This document shows positions 43,384 to 52,511 of a stretch of DNA of 60,037 nucleotides, piece after piece. Every line of letters starts with the position of its first letter. Positions within the stretch are counted from its first letter, which is position 1. Below the pieces are notes generated by a model. That model saw only the letters and a list, made by a program, of their open reading frames with translations. It made no database searches and had not been told where the DNA came from. Position numbers and translations under genes: made by a program. Source of the stretch: Candidatus Gastranaerophilales bacterium (GTDB lineage Bacteria; Cyanobacteriota; Vampirovibrionia; Gastranaerophilales; Gastranaerophilaceae); assembly GCA_944323265.1 (NCBI GenBank), contig CALURX010000009.1:1-60037 (forward strand), given 5' to 3'.

Positions 43384-43450
43384 CCAAATCCAGCGATAAC
43401 TTTTTGTAAGTTTTGAATTGATATTACAGCGATTTTTGTATATCAGCAAC

Positions 43451-43573
43451 GTAGGGTGGGTGAAACCCAACAACTTATTACTTAATTAATAAAATTACGC
43501 CATTCTAATTTATAATATTTTTTATAATACAAATAGCGCAATTAATTTATTTGTTGGGTTTTACCCAACCTAC
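43451..43573. repeat. MITE-like dyad repeat
   Basis: A 123-base unit whose ends form an inverted repeat: left GTAGGGTGGGTGAAACCCAACAA, right (reversed) GTAGGTTGGGTAAAACCCAACAA, 20 of 23 matching. The centre is AT-rich. The GTAGG-TTGGGT-AAACCCAACA pattern resembles a repeat I associate with cyanobacterial intergenic regions. It lies between convergent genes. Confidence 0.65.
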
Positions 43574-43645
43574 AAACTTCTCATAGTCTTTACTTTTATA
43601 GAAATGTTTCGGTAATCAAAGATTACCAAAACCTACTTTTCTTAC

Positions 43646-44737
43646 TTATTGTACCCAAGGAATTCGATATGGACTTGCAAAATAGTTATATATTTCTTCA
43701 AATATTTTTTCAGAATTTTCTGCTTCTTTTTCTAAAATCTGAGAATGATATCCTTTTCGATCATTTCCTGGTCTAACATAATTTTTAGTATTTTCAATAT
43801 ATTTTAACCCAAGCTTATATTCTTGAGAATCTTTATCTAAGATTGGTAATTTTTCAAATAAGTCATCTAAAACAATCCTTTCATCTTTATCAAAAAGGAT
43901 ACTTCCGATTTTTTTATCATCAATATCTTTAATAATAGATTCTAACTGTTTCCTTAAGTCTTCAACACTTATATTCATTTTATTTGCCTGTTGTTCTAAT
44001 TTGTATTTTTTACCATTTAATAAACTTTGTATATTTTCTTTTACTTTCTGCATATTTCCTCGAGTTTCGTGTATCGCTTCCGCAATACCATCTCTAGATG
44101 TTCTATAAGCTATTTCATGCTGCTTTGCATGCTGAAATTCATGGATAATTTCTTGAAGTTTACATTTTCTGCCACGTCTATTTTTTTCAAATACTTTTCC
44201 ATTAAATCTATCTGTTAACAAATTAATATTAATAATTCCTCTCTCAGAATCCCACCCAGCGTCTCCTGCTCCATTCACATCTTTGACTTTATTTATTTTT
44301 AGTGTAATCGGAATATTTTCATATCCATAATCTTTTTTAACTTCCTCAAAAGCTTTTTTACAAAATTCTTCAGTATCTTCTATATTCAAAAGCTCTTCAT
44401 ATTTTTTTACTAGTTTTTCTGCCTCATCTTTTGAAACATCTCGCCTAAATATTTCAGAAAAATTCTTTGCAACTTTTTCAATACTAGGTTTAGTTAACAT
44501 TCTATGCCCAACAACAGCACCATAAACAGCACCGGCTGTACCTAAAATACCCAAAGCCCACTTTGCGCCTGTTGACATTCCGGTCTTTTCAGAATTACTG
44601 CTCTCTTTTATCTTATCTCCGGCAGAGATTTGGACAACATCTTGTGAAGGAGACTGCACAGCCCCAGATGACGGCTGAATTGCACTTACTGCAGGCGGAT
44701 TAGAGGATACCCCCCCCCCCGAAATGCGCATGACCAT
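43646..44737 (-). CDS. putative membrane-anchored zinc metalloprotease with poly-G start
   Basis: A 363-residue protein. A Ser/Pro/Gln-rich N-terminus (1-55) leads to one TM helix (WALGILGTAGAVYGAVVG, about 60-77) and then a helical body. An HExxH zinc motif sits in LQEIIHEFQHAKQHE (His199, Glu200, His203), with a further Glu in EAIHETRGN as possible third ligand. Codons 6-10 lie in an 11-base G tract (44710-44720), so slippage would shift the frame directly after the start and switch the gene off or on. No named family was recognised. A terminator for this strand is not obvious. Confidence 0.6.
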   Translation of the reverse strand: MVMRISGGGVSSNPPAVSAIQPSSGAVQSPSQDVVQISAGDKIKESSNSEKTGMSTGAKWALGILGTAGAVYGAVVGHRMLTKPSIEKVAKNFSEIFRRDVSKDEAEKLVKKYEELLNIEDTEEFCKKAFEEVKKDYGYENIPITLKINKVKDVNGAGDAGWDSERGIININLLTDRFNGKVFEKNRRGRKCKLQEIIHEFQHAKQHEIAYRTSRDGIAEAIHETRGNMQKVKENIQSLLNGKKYKLEQQANKMNISVEDLRKQLESIIKDIDDKKIGSILFDKDERIVLDDLFEKLPILDKDSQEYKLGLKYIENTKNYVRPGNDRKGYHSQILEKEAENSEKIFEEIYNYFASPYRIPWVQ

Positions 44738-45041
44738 GGAGTTTGAGCGATTGTATGATATCCGTAATAATTTACAGGGTATACCATCAAAAACCTACCT
44801 TTCTAAATATTAAGCTAACCTTATTTATATAAAGTCGTTTATTAAACCAAAATTGACATGATGTAACAAAATATTAAGCGGGCATAAAAACTTTTGCTTT
44901 TTATACAAAATCAGCATTCTCTTTTATGTAGTTTTGTTTCAATATTTTCCTAAAAAGCTTGACGGTTGCTGAAAAAAAGTATAGAATGAGGCATGACGCA
45001 GAATTTGTGTCAGGGTTATAAATTATTTAGGAGAACAAGTG
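44738..45041. other. 304-base divergent promoter region
   Basis: AT-rich spacer between two divergent genes. The right part holds the promoter at 44959-44987. The left part has no clear promoter for the metalloprotease gene. No open frame of interest. Confidence 0.4.
44959..44987 (+). promoter_or_regulatory. sigma-70 promoter of the zinc-ribbon protein
   Basis: TTGACG, a 17-base spacer and TAGAAT. An imperfect dyad TGACGCA/TGTGTCA (44994-45012) spans the likely start of transcription and could bind a regulator. Confidence 0.75.
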
Positions 45042-45344
45042 ATGTACCAAGATGAAACGCTTATTTGTGAAGATTGCGGCTGTGAATTTGTTTTTACGGC
45101 TGGCGAACAGGAGTTTTTTGCAGAAAAAGGTTTAACAAATAAGCCGAAAAGATGCCCGAGCTGCAGAAAGGCAAAAAAACAATTATACAGAGGTAAAAAG
45201 AGAATGCACGATGCAGTTTGTGCAAAATGCGGTAAACAAACGCAGGTACCTTTTAATCCTACTCAAGGCAGAGATGTACTTTGTAAAGAATGTTTTGATG
45301 CTGAAAAAGCTGCTGCCGCAGAAACCGCTTCAGCTGCAGTATAA
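45042..45344 (+). CDS. double zinc-ribbon protein
   Basis: A 100-residue protein with two Cys4 zinc ribbons. The first has CEDCGCEF, a linker, and CPSCRKAKK (CxxC...CxxC). The second has CAKCGKQTQVPF and CKECFDAE. This pair is known from many bacterial small proteins, usually without assigned function, and may bind RNA or the ribosome. Its tail is Ala-rich. TTAGGAG precedes the ATG. It stands alone behind a good promoter. Confidence 0.75.
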   Translation: MYQDETLICEDCGCEFVFTAGEQEFFAEKGLTNKPKRCPSCRKAKKQLYRGKKRMHDAVCAKCGKQTQVPFNPTQGRDVLCKECFDAEKAAAAETASAAV

Positions 45345-45351
45345 AAATTTA

Positions 45352-46326
45352 TTATGTATAAGTTTTAGAGCAGAGACATAGTCTCTGCTTTTTTAATGCC
45401 TCAATTCTTGAATTTGACTCTAATATGCGGCGTCTTAGTGTATCATTTTGTTCCGCCTTATTAATAACAGCTTCAATAATTTCAATAGTCTTTTGGTTTG
45501 CTTCTCTATATAGGATAATATCAACACCTGCAAGGATTGCCATTATAGACGCTTCAACCGCGCCGAAGCTCTCAACCCCTTTCATTTCCATATCGTCGGT
45601 TATGATAAGTCCCTTATACCCGATGATGTTTCTGAGATATCCTATTGCGTTAGCGCTCAATGACGCAGGAATAATATCTTTATCAAAGCAGGTACAGTGA
45701 AGATGCGCAGCCATTATCATTTCTATATTGTCATTTGCAGCCTCTCTAAAGGGGCGTATATGAAATTTTTCCATTTCTTTTAGCGGCAAATCAATTTCCG
45801 GTAAGGTTAAATGGCTGTCCTTGCTGGCATCGCCATGCCCCGGGTAATGTTTTATGCAAGGTATAATTCCATTTTGTCTGTAAGTATCGCTAACAATTCT
45901 TACTCCCTCAATAACTTCGTCGGTTTTATCAGAAAAAGCTCTTTCACCGATTATCGGATTGTCGGGATTTGTATTTACATCTGCACAAGGCGCAAAATTA
46001 AGGTTAATTCCGTAGCTTACAAGCTCATCCGCTATAGTTTTTGTCTGTTCTCGTAAGAAAGCTTCCCCTCTTTGAAAGGCAAATCTTGGAGATAAGTATC
46101 TTTCATGGATTTTTTCGGTTCTTTCAACCCTGCCTCCCTCCTGGTCAATTGATAAAAAAGGTGGAATTTCACATTGTGATTTGACTTTTGATATCAAGTC
46201 TTTGAACTGTTCTTTGGATTCAATATCCTTTGTGAAGAATATTACTCCGCCCAGCCCCCTTTTTAGGGCTTTTTCTAAATACTCGCCGGTTCCAAGAATA
46301 AACATTTGATAGACAAGTTTTTCCAT
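45352..46326 (-). CDS. nagZ: beta-N-acetylhexosaminidase (GH3)
   Basis: Glycoside hydrolase family 3 enzyme of about 324 residues that removes GlcNAc from peptidoglycan fragments during recycling. Motifs include LSIDQEGGRVER, KHYPGHGDASKDSH (catalytic loop with the His/Asp pair), and the nucleophile Asp in ITDDMEMKGV. There is no signal peptide, as in cytoplasmic NagZ. I prefer the ATG at 46326; the TTG five codons upstream is possible. No SD is seen. The gene ends 8 bases after the convergent zinc-ribbon gene. Confidence 0.92.
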   Translation of the reverse strand: MEKLVYQMFILGTGEYLEKALKRGLGGVIFFTKDIESKEQFKDLISKVKSQCEIPPFLSIDQEGGRVERTEKIHERYLSPRFAFQRGEAFLREQTKTIADELVSYGINLNFAPCADVNTNPDNPIIGERAFSDKTDEVIEGVRIVSDTYRQNGIIPCIKHYPGHGDASKDSHLTLPEIDLPLKEMEKFHIRPFREAANDNIEMIMAAHLHCTCFDKDIIPASLSANAIGYLRNIIGYKGLIITDDMEMKGVESFGAVEASIMAILAGVDIILYREANQKTIEIIEAVINKAEQNDTLRRRILESNSRIEALKKQRLCLCSKTYT

Positions 46327-46412
46327 ACGATAATCATACAATTAAATGAGATGTAAAACAAATCTTTTTAATATAATAAATTTAGGATATAATAAATGTA
46401 TCGGAGTGTGAT

Positions 46413-46865
46413 ATGAAAAAAGTAATATTAACAATACTTGCAGGATTTTTGTTGCTATCAGCAGTAAGCTTGGATGTTTCTGCAGCAAAAAAATCCTCTA
46501 AGCTTTCTAAAGAAGCTATAACGGAAATGTCTGACAGCATTGATAAGTTAACGCAAAAGATATACGGAAGAGCATTACTTTCTCCTCAGGATAATGAAAC
46601 CTTAATAGGGATTAAGATAAAATTAGATAATCAAATGCTGGTATCTCCATCAACAGAGCTGGCTCCTTTGTATTATAAAGCCGGAAATATCTACAGATTG
46701 AGGGATATGAAGCCTGAAGCTATTGAATGTTACCAAACTGTATTGGAAAACTTCTCTGATACAGCTTTAGCACCAAAAGCTCGGGCGGCTTTAGAATCTT
46801 TAGGGGTAACAGTTGCGGCTCCGGCTTCAACAGATGAAACGGATGATACGGATGAAGGAATATAA
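46413..46865 (+). CDS. secreted TPR-like protein
   Basis: A 150-residue protein with a Sec signal peptide (KKVILTILAGFLLLSAVSLDVSA). The mature part has two helical repeats, the second being TPR-like (LYYKAGNIYRLRDMKPEAIE, then CYQTVLENFSDTALAPKARA). The C-terminus is acidic and Thr-rich. It is probably periplasmic and a protein-interaction module. CGGAGTGTGAT precedes the ATG. Confidence 0.65.
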   Translation: MKKVILTILAGFLLLSAVSLDVSAAKKSSKLSKEAITEMSDSIDKLTQKIYGRALLSPQDNETLIGIKIKLDNQMLVSPSTELAPLYYKAGNIYRLRDMKPEAIECYQTVLENFSDTALAPKARAALESLGVTVAAPASTDETDDTDEGI

Positions 46866-46890
46866 AAATTAGACACTGAGCCTATATGAA

Positions 46891-46935
46891 AAAAATCTCC
46901 TTGATAATATTTTAATTTTATCAAGGAGATTTTTT
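46891..46935 (+). terminator. rho-independent terminator
   Basis: Long stem AAAATCTCCTTGATA/TATCAAGGAGATTTT with an AT-rich loop and TTTTTT, after the TPR-like gene. Confidence 0.88.
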
Positions 46936-46967
46936 GCCGAAACGTTATAATACAGTATGGAGGCTCA

Positions 46968-47378
46968 ATGCTTATTAATTGGATAAAAAACAACGCAGTC
47001 AAAACAGAACAAGAGCTAAATTCAATTCTTAAAAAATATGGAGTTGAGATTAAGGATGGTCTGGCGATTATATCTCAGACAAACGAGAGATTTTCCGGTT
47101 CAATTACAAGACATGCAGGTTTTTTAGGGCTACAAAAAGAAATTATTAATTTTTCAGATGGTGCTTTAACAGAAAAATTATACTATATTCTGAATCAAGA
47201 AAAACTTGGATATTTTTATAAAGAAGGAAAAACTTATCTGGAAATAGAAAAGAATAAAGATAACTGCTTTTTGAAAATTTATACACCTGAGTGCAGTTTA
47301 TCCCGACATGAAATTTGTCAGGCAAAACAAAAGGTTTTCGATAAATATAAAACACTTATTAAGAATAATGAAATATAG
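46968..47378 (+). CDS. 136-residue hypothetical protein
   Basis: A protein with a helical start (LINWIKNNAVKTEQELNSIL), then a strand-rich middle and a basic helical end (HEICQAKQKVFDKYKTLI). No signal or TM segment. TGGAGG lies before the ATG. No family recognised. Confidence 0.55.
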   Translation: MLINWIKNNAVKTEQELNSILKKYGVEIKDGLAIISQTNERFSGSITRHAGFLGLQKEIINFSDGALTEKLYYILNQEKLGYFYKEGKTYLEIEKNKDNCFLKIYTPECSLSRHEICQAKQKVFDKYKTLIKNNEI

Positions 47379-47413
47379 AACTATAAAAAGCGCTCCATTT
47401 TAAATAAAGTAAA

Positions 47414-47433
47414 GCCGGATATTTCTATCCGGC
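47414..47433 (+). terminator. hairpin after the 136-residue gene
   Basis: Perfect 8-bp stem GCCGGATA/TATCCGGC with a TTTC loop. It has no T tract, so termination is uncertain. Two copies of TTACTTAATCGTA follow in tandem near 47447-47475. Confidence 0.5.
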
Positions 47434-47488
47434 GAATCCCTATATTACTTAATCGTAGTTTACTTAATCGTAAATTATACTCCTGGAG

Positions 47489-47522
47489 GGGATAAATATT
47501 TAATCGAATTAAATATTCCCCA
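47489..47522 (-). terminator. hairpin after the GH13 gene
   Basis: GGGGATAAATATTTAA with TTAAATATTCCCC around a TCGAA loop, just downstream of the GH13 stop on the minus strand. Its T tail is weak. Confidence 0.45.
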
Positions 47523-47524
47523 TT

Positions 47525-49801
47525 TTATCTTATAACCGTGAAAAATTTAAACTCTGCAGGCATCAGCTTTCCAAAAGAAAGTGAATTTGTCGCGGCAACA
47601 AATTTTTCTTCTATATAATCCGTACCGTCAAACCTAAACTCAGACACAATTGAATAGTCACAAGAAAGTTCAATTGTTTTGTCAAAAACTTCATGCCCTT
47701 CTCTTATTTCATTGTAAGAATTTCCGTTTTCTTCTACACAGAATTTTTCAGTCGGAGAATTGTAGTTAGCTACAACAAGAATAGAATTTTTCACCCCTTC
47801 TTTTTGTATTTGCCAAACAACAAAACCATCATCATCCTGTCTTATTATATGAGCCTCACCGTCCGTTATTATAGGACAATTCTTAACAAAACGGTCGATT
47901 GCATCAAACTTAGAATAAAAATCGTAATCTTTTTCTCTTGTCATTGAAACTTCATTACCGATTACAGATTCCATGCCTGTTTTTGTAAAAGATTCATCTC
48001 CGTCAATATACATAACAGGTCTTTGAGCATTACGTCCGCCCGGCAGGAATTTATATTTAAACCATTTAAACAACGCACCCTGCTGGCCGAGCTGTCCCGG
48101 ATATCTGTCAATTGCTTCAAACTCGCCGTCTTGATTGTTGTAAGTCTTTAAGATAGAAAACGGAGTTGATTTCTTTGAAGTCGTGTTGTAATTTGCAAGA
48201 TTTAAGTTATCCTCTGATATTGCCTCCGGTGTTTTATAACTTTGAGATACAATATCATTTCCCCACAGAACATCAAAGTGCATATCCTCATGGTATTCTT
48301 TGAAATAGTTATCCCACAGCATATATTCTGCAAGAGTTGCAAAATAAGGAATTTTTTCCTTCATTGCAGAATTAAGCATTCCAAGCACCTTTCTCGGAGC
48401 CCTGTAGCTTATCGGAATACCATCTTTTTCAGAAACATCATCAACTACGTGGTCAATATGGTCAACTCTGAATCCGTCAAAGTTAAATTTTTCCTGCAAA
48501 TCCTTCATATAATCAATAAAGAATTTTATAACTTCATTATTATATTTTCCGTTCTCAAGAGATACGAAATAGTATGGTGTCTGACAATCCAGGTTAGCGA
48601 ATTCCGTAACATCTTCACCGTTAAACTTATAATGTTTGAATGTCGGGAAAGATGCTCCGGGGCTCATTTTATCAAACACAGGCACGCCTGCAGAGCACCA
48701 GGCTCCGCCCGGGGCAGGCCACATTCCGGCGCCCATAAGAGCTTGAATTATTTCGTTTTGATTTGTAATATCTTCTTCCGTAAGTTTCTTGCCCTTATGA
48801 TTACCTGCAGAAGCATTAATTATCATACGAGCTTTTTTATGAAGTTTTTCCTGAATACTTTTTTCTAACATTGAATTAGATAAGAAAATCTTTATCTCCT
48901 TCAATGCCTCATCAATCTCATTAAAGATATTCTGGTAATGTTCGGACAAATCGCCGTAGCTTTCACCCTTAATACTCTTTTTGTAGATACCGCTTACAAT
49001 ATCCAAATCATCTTTAGAATATTTTTCAGAAAGTTTTGCAGCTTCGCTGTCAACATTCTTTATTAATTCTTCAATAAGAGCATTAATATCAAACCATCTT
49101 GCGCAATCCGGATTTGTTAGAACAACCTTTGAGAATCTTCCCGTTTGAGGAAGTATATCATAAATCACCGGATGCCCTGCAAGCTGTGTCAGATGTATAA
49201 ATGTAATAACCTGCTCATCAGCGTTCATACCTGTTTTTTCTTTAATCTGTTTGTCTTCCAGATTAGGGCTGACAGCACTTGATGTCGGAAGATAAGCACA
49301 TCCAAAATCACGAGGATGGAACGGAATCAAATACATTGTTGTTCCGAAAATATTATTCTTAAGATTTCCGGAAGGCAATATTAATAACTGTCTCATCCAA
49401 TCCATAAATTTACCAGATTCTTTAGAAGAATTACCGTTACCTAACCCTGCAAGATTGGTCAGCTTTATATCGTGGCCTTCTTTTTGAAGCCAGCTTGAAT
49501 CCTTAACATTGTTTCTTGCAAGTACACTTGATTGGGTAAAATCAAATCTGCCGTCTTTAAATACGCCATTATCTTCCCACTTGGATTCAAGTGCGAATAA
49601 AACTTCCGCGTCTGATAATTCTTCCAGGGCTTTGATTTGAGGATAAGGAAGATAACCGTATTTTTTCATTTCAGATTTTAAATATTCTTTGCGCTCGTCA
49701 GAAATCGTATCAAATGAATACATTTCCTTAAGCTGAGAATAAAAATTGTTTATATTTTCACACACATTTTCTGTATCTTTTTTAAACAAAAAGTCTAACA
49801 T
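47525..49801 (-). CDS. GH13 alpha-amylase-family glycosidase
   Basis: A 758-residue alpha-glucan-active protein. The start is the ATG behind AAGGAGAAACC; the frame runs 24 codons further without SD. The catalytic nucleophile region is FDGFRVDHIDH and the likely acid/base Glu is in ATLAEYML, followed by HFDVLWGND. The C-terminal domain is a beta-sandwich of the alpha-amylase C type (FVVWQIQKEGVKNSILVVANY). There is no signal peptide, so it probably works on cytoplasmic glycogen or maltodextrin. It is larger than plain amylases, and residues 1-350 are unfamiliar. The exact specificity is unknown. Confidence 0.8.
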   Translation of the reverse strand: MLDFLFKKDTENVCENINNFYSQLKEMYSFDTISDERKEYLKSEMKKYGYLPYPQIKALEELSDAEVLFALESKWEDNGVFKDGRFDFTQSSVLARNNVKDSSWLQKEGHDIKLTNLAGLGNGNSSKESGKFMDWMRQLLILPSGNLKNNIFGTTMYLIPFHPRDFGCAYLPTSSAVSPNLEDKQIKEKTGMNADEQVITFIHLTQLAGHPVIYDILPQTGRFSKVVLTNPDCARWFDINALIEELIKNVDSEAAKLSEKYSKDDLDIVSGIYKKSIKGESYGDLSEHYQNIFNEIDEALKEIKIFLSNSMLEKSIQEKLHKKARMIINASAGNHKGKKLTEEDITNQNEIIQALMGAGMWPAPGGAWCSAGVPVFDKMSPGASFPTFKHYKFNGEDVTEFANLDCQTPYYFVSLENGKYNNEVIKFFIDYMKDLQEKFNFDGFRVDHIDHVVDDVSEKDGIPISYRAPRKVLGMLNSAMKEKIPYFATLAEYMLWDNYFKEYHEDMHFDVLWGNDIVSQSYKTPEAISEDNLNLANYNTTSKKSTPFSILKTYNNQDGEFEAIDRYPGQLGQQGALFKWFKYKFLPGGRNAQRPVMYIDGDESFTKTGMESVIGNEVSMTREKDYDFYSKFDAIDRFVKNCPIITDGEAHIIRQDDDGFVVWQIQKEGVKNSILVVANYNSPTEKFCVEENGNSYNEIREGHEVFDKTIELSCDYSIVSEFRFDGTDYIEEKFVAATNSLSFGKLMPAEFKFFTVIR

Positions 49802-49954
49802 ATAGGGTTTCTCCTTATCTAAAATAAATTTGTGATTGTTTAATGTGGATTCTGTATACAAGAATAATATCACGCATATATATTTTTTACAAACGACTGT
49901 AAACTTTTGTGAAGCTTAATATCAAAAATTTTCTTTTTTATTTTTAATAAAATT

Positions 49955-50596
49955 ATGATTACATTCCAAAGCCGAAATAAAATGGTAAGAAATGCCGATA
50001 TGATAACCAGAAAAGCCCACTCGCAGTATCCTCATATTTCTGTGAGCAGAATTGATTCTATGCTCGGAAAAGATAAGGCAAAACATTTTTTCTGGGATGA
50101 TATGGCTTTCAAATATTCACTCAAATGCGCATCCGAAAGATTAAAAGTTGATATGGATGAAAAGAATATGTACAAATTAACTGTAGAATCTCTTAAAAAT
50201 GGTATCGGCAATTGCGGTGAAGAAGCTAATCTTGCAGAATTAATCGGAAAAATTAACGGATTAAAAAATATTTATTCGGGTAAAATCTATGCCGGAAACA
50301 AATTCCCTGTTCACGAAGCAGCTTTTATAACAGATAGGGAAATTAAACCGTCAAAACGATATTCTTTCAAGGGAAAAGATGCAATAATTGTTGATCCTTG
50401 GCTAGGTATTACTGAATACGCTGGAGAATACTTTAAAAGATTGAAAACTCAATTCAAAGAAATTTTTAATTTAAGGAGCAACTCTAGGCTAAAAATCGAA
50501 GCCGATTTTACATCGAAATTAACTCCTTATAAAATAAAAAAATTAAAAGAAGAATATCCTGAACTTATTATTAAAGATTTCAAAAAAAATAAATAA
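49955..50596 (+). CDS. putative papain/transglutaminase-fold cysteine protein
   Basis: A 213-residue protein with the Cys-His-Asp arrangement of transglutaminase-like or papain-like enzymes. Cys87 is in GNCGEEANLAELI, His120 in VHEAAFIT and Asp147 in IIVDPWLG. The N-terminus begins MITFQSRNKMVRNADMITRK, and there is no signal or TM segment. The C-terminus is Lys-rich. No SD is visible before the ATG. A protein-modifying or effector-like role is an inference from the triad alone. Confidence 0.5.
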   Translation: MITFQSRNKMVRNADMITRKAHSQYPHISVSRIDSMLGKDKAKHFFWDDMAFKYSLKCASERLKVDMDEKNMYKLTVESLKNGIGNCGEEANLAELIGKINGLKNIYSGKIYAGNKFPVHEAAFITDREIKPSKRYSFKGKDAIIVDPWLGITEYAGEYFKRLKTQFKEIFNLRSNSRLKIEADFTSKLTPYKIKKLKEEYPELIIKDFKKNK

Positions 50597-50640
50597 TTTC
50601 TGCTTGTAACAATTTTAATATAAACTTGCCTGAAAAGCAT

Positions 50641-50799
50641 GTTTATAATACGATTTTATTGGTTACACTAGTTCGATAGATTCGCTCTAGTCGGTCAAAA
50701 ACCGGGGCAGTATATAAGTGCAGTATTACACGAATTGAGCCCCACCCGATGGAACAGTGCAGCCCGTAGTAAAACAAGTTAGAAAAAAAGGAGACACAG
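50641..50799 (+). promoter_or_regulatory. promoter and structured leader of rpsB
   Basis: TATAAT at 50644-50649, then about 145 bases of GC-rich leader before the rpsB ATG. Pairs such as ACTAG/CTAGT, GGTCAAAAACC, GTGCAGTATTAC and GGGGC/GCCCC suggest several stems. Long rpsB leaders often bind S2 for autoregulation. Whether this one matches a known leader family needs a covariance search. Confidence 0.55.
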
Positions 50800-51561
50800 A
50801 TGTCAACAGCATCACTTATTGAACTTTTAGAAGCCGGAGTACACTTCGGACACCAAACACAACATTGGAACCCTAAAATGAAACCGTATATCTACGGTGC
50901 AAGAAACGGTATCTATATTCTTGATTTAAGAAAAACTACAGAATTATTAGATGCAGCTTATGATGCAGTTAGAGAGTACGCTGCAAAAGGCAGAAACGTA
51001 CTTTTTGTTGGTACAAAAAAACAGGCTGCAGAAGTTGTAGCAGAAGAAGCTAACCGCTCAGGCGCTTATTATATTAACAGAAGATGGTTAGGCGGTATGC
51101 TTACTAACTTTGAAACAATAAGAGGCAGAGTTAATAAATTAAGAGAACTTGAAGATTTCATTTCTTCTGGCCACGCTGAAAAATTACCGAAAAAAGAACA
51201 AGCTCAGCTTAACAGACAGCTTGCTAAATTGAGCAAAACTTTAGGCGGTATTAAAGAAATGCGCGGACTTCCGGATATTATCTTTGTAGTAGACCAAGCT
51301 AAAGAAGATATCGCTATTGCAGAAGCTAACAAACTAAATATTCCTGTTATCTGCTTAGCTGATACAAATGCTAATCCGGACGGTATCAACTACATTATTC
51401 CTGGTAACGACGATGCTATCCGCTCTATTAAATTGATTACTTCTAAATTGGCAGACGCTGTATTGGAAGGCAAACAATTAAAAGAAAACAACGCTGTTAA
51501 AGGAAAAGCTGAATCTATTACAGCTGCAGATGCAGGTGTAGAAGAACCGGCTGCAGTATAA
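50800..51561 (+). CDS. rpsB: 30S ribosomal protein S2
   Basis: S2 of 253 residues: [20 protein letters not shown] at the start, [19 protein letters not shown] and the C-terminal [10 protein letters not shown] and [20 protein letters not shown]. It is the first gene of the rpsB-tsf pair. AAAGGAG precedes the ATG. The tail is Ala/Glu-rich and slightly longer than in E. coli. Confidence 0.97.
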   Translation: MSTASLIELLEAGVHFGHQTQHWNPKMKPYIYGARNGIYILDLRKTTELLDAAYDAVREYAAKGRNVLFVGTKKQAAEVVAEEANRSGAYYINRRWLGGMLTNFETIRGRVNKLRELEDFISSGHAEKLPKKEQAQLNRQLAKLSKTLGGIKEMRGLPDIIFVVDQAKEDIAIAEANKLNIPVICLADTNANPDGINYIIPGNDDAIRSIKLITSKLADAVLEGKQLKENNAVKGKAESITAADAGVEEPAAV

Positions 51562-51632
51562 TTTATGTTTAATAAAATAAGGTAAAGAGAGGGGAACTTT
51601 CCCCTCATTTACCCCAAGAAGGAGAATTTAAA

Positions 51633-52496
51633 ATGAATATTACAGCTACTATGGTAAAAGAACTTCGTGATAAAACCGGCGCAGGTATGATGGATGCCAA
51701 AAAGGCACTTGTAGAAGTTGACGGTGATATGGAAAAAGCAATGGAAGTTTTACGCCAAAAAGGTATTGCTTCTGCTGACAAGAAAATGGGCAGAATCGCT
51801 GCAGAAGGCAGAATCGGCTCTTATGTTTCTGATACAGTAGGCGCTATGATTGAAGTTAACTGTGAAACAGATTTCGTTGCTAAAAATGCTGAATTTATCG
51901 AATTAACAAACGGACTTGCTCAATTGGTTGCAGAATCTAACCCTGCAGACGTTGATGCACTTCTTGCAACAACTTGCCCGAAATGCGGTAAACCAATTGC
52001 TGATGTTATTAAAGAAAAAATTGCCTCTATCGGTGAAAAAATTACTGTAAGAAGATTCGTTAGATATGAAGGCAATGTTGCAACTTATATCCACAATGGC
52101 AAAATCGGCGTTTTACTTCAAACAGACGCAAAAGACGATGTTCTTGCTAAAGATATCTGCTTACATATTGCATCTTCTGCACCTGAATTCGTTTCAAGAA
52201 AAGATATTCCTCAATCTGTAATTGAAGAAGAAACAAGAATTGAAATGGGTAAAGAAGATTTGGCTAACAAGCCTGAGCAAATTAGAGCTAAGATTGTTGA
52301 AGGAAGAGTTAACAAATTAATGGCTCACAGATGCTTAATCGAACAACCTTTTGTTAAAAATCCTGATCAGACTATTGAACAGCTTATTACAGGCAAATTC
52401 AATATTGTTAAGTTTGATAGATTTGTTCTTGGCGAAGGACTTGAAAAAAGAAACGATAACTTTGCGGATGAAGTTATGAGCCAGCTAAATAAATAG
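51633..52496 (+). CDS. tsf: elongation factor Ts
   Basis: EF-Ts of 287 residues, the GDP/GTP exchange factor for EF-Tu. It has the N-terminal VKELRDKTGAGMMDAKKALV motif and the core VNCETDFVAKN. A CPKC pair (TTCPKCGKPIADVI, about residue 111) lies in a loop where E. coli EF-Ts has none; it could bind a metal only with further ligands. Preceded by GAAGGAG and ends in a bidirectional terminator. Confidence 0.96.
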   Translation: MNITATMVKELRDKTGAGMMDAKKALVEVDGDMEKAMEVLRQKGIASADKKMGRIAAEGRIGSYVSDTVGAMIEVNCETDFVAKNAEFIELTNGLAQLVAESNPADVDALLATTCPKCGKPIADVIKEKIASIGEKITVRRFVRYEGNVATYIHNGKIGVLLQTDAKDDVLAKDICLHIASSAPEFVSRKDIPQSVIEEETRIEMGKEDLANKPEQIRAKIVEGRVNKLMAHRCLIEQPFVKNPDQTIEQLITGKFNIVKFDRFVLGEGLEKRNDNFADEVMSQLNK

Positions 52497-52511
52497 GCGT
52501 ATTATTAAAAT

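Noticed and set aside
48242-48868. 208-codon frame antisense to the GH13 gene
   Set aside because: It mirrors a strongly supported glycosidase reading frame, and its Cys/His/Phe-rich product looks like a shadow translation.
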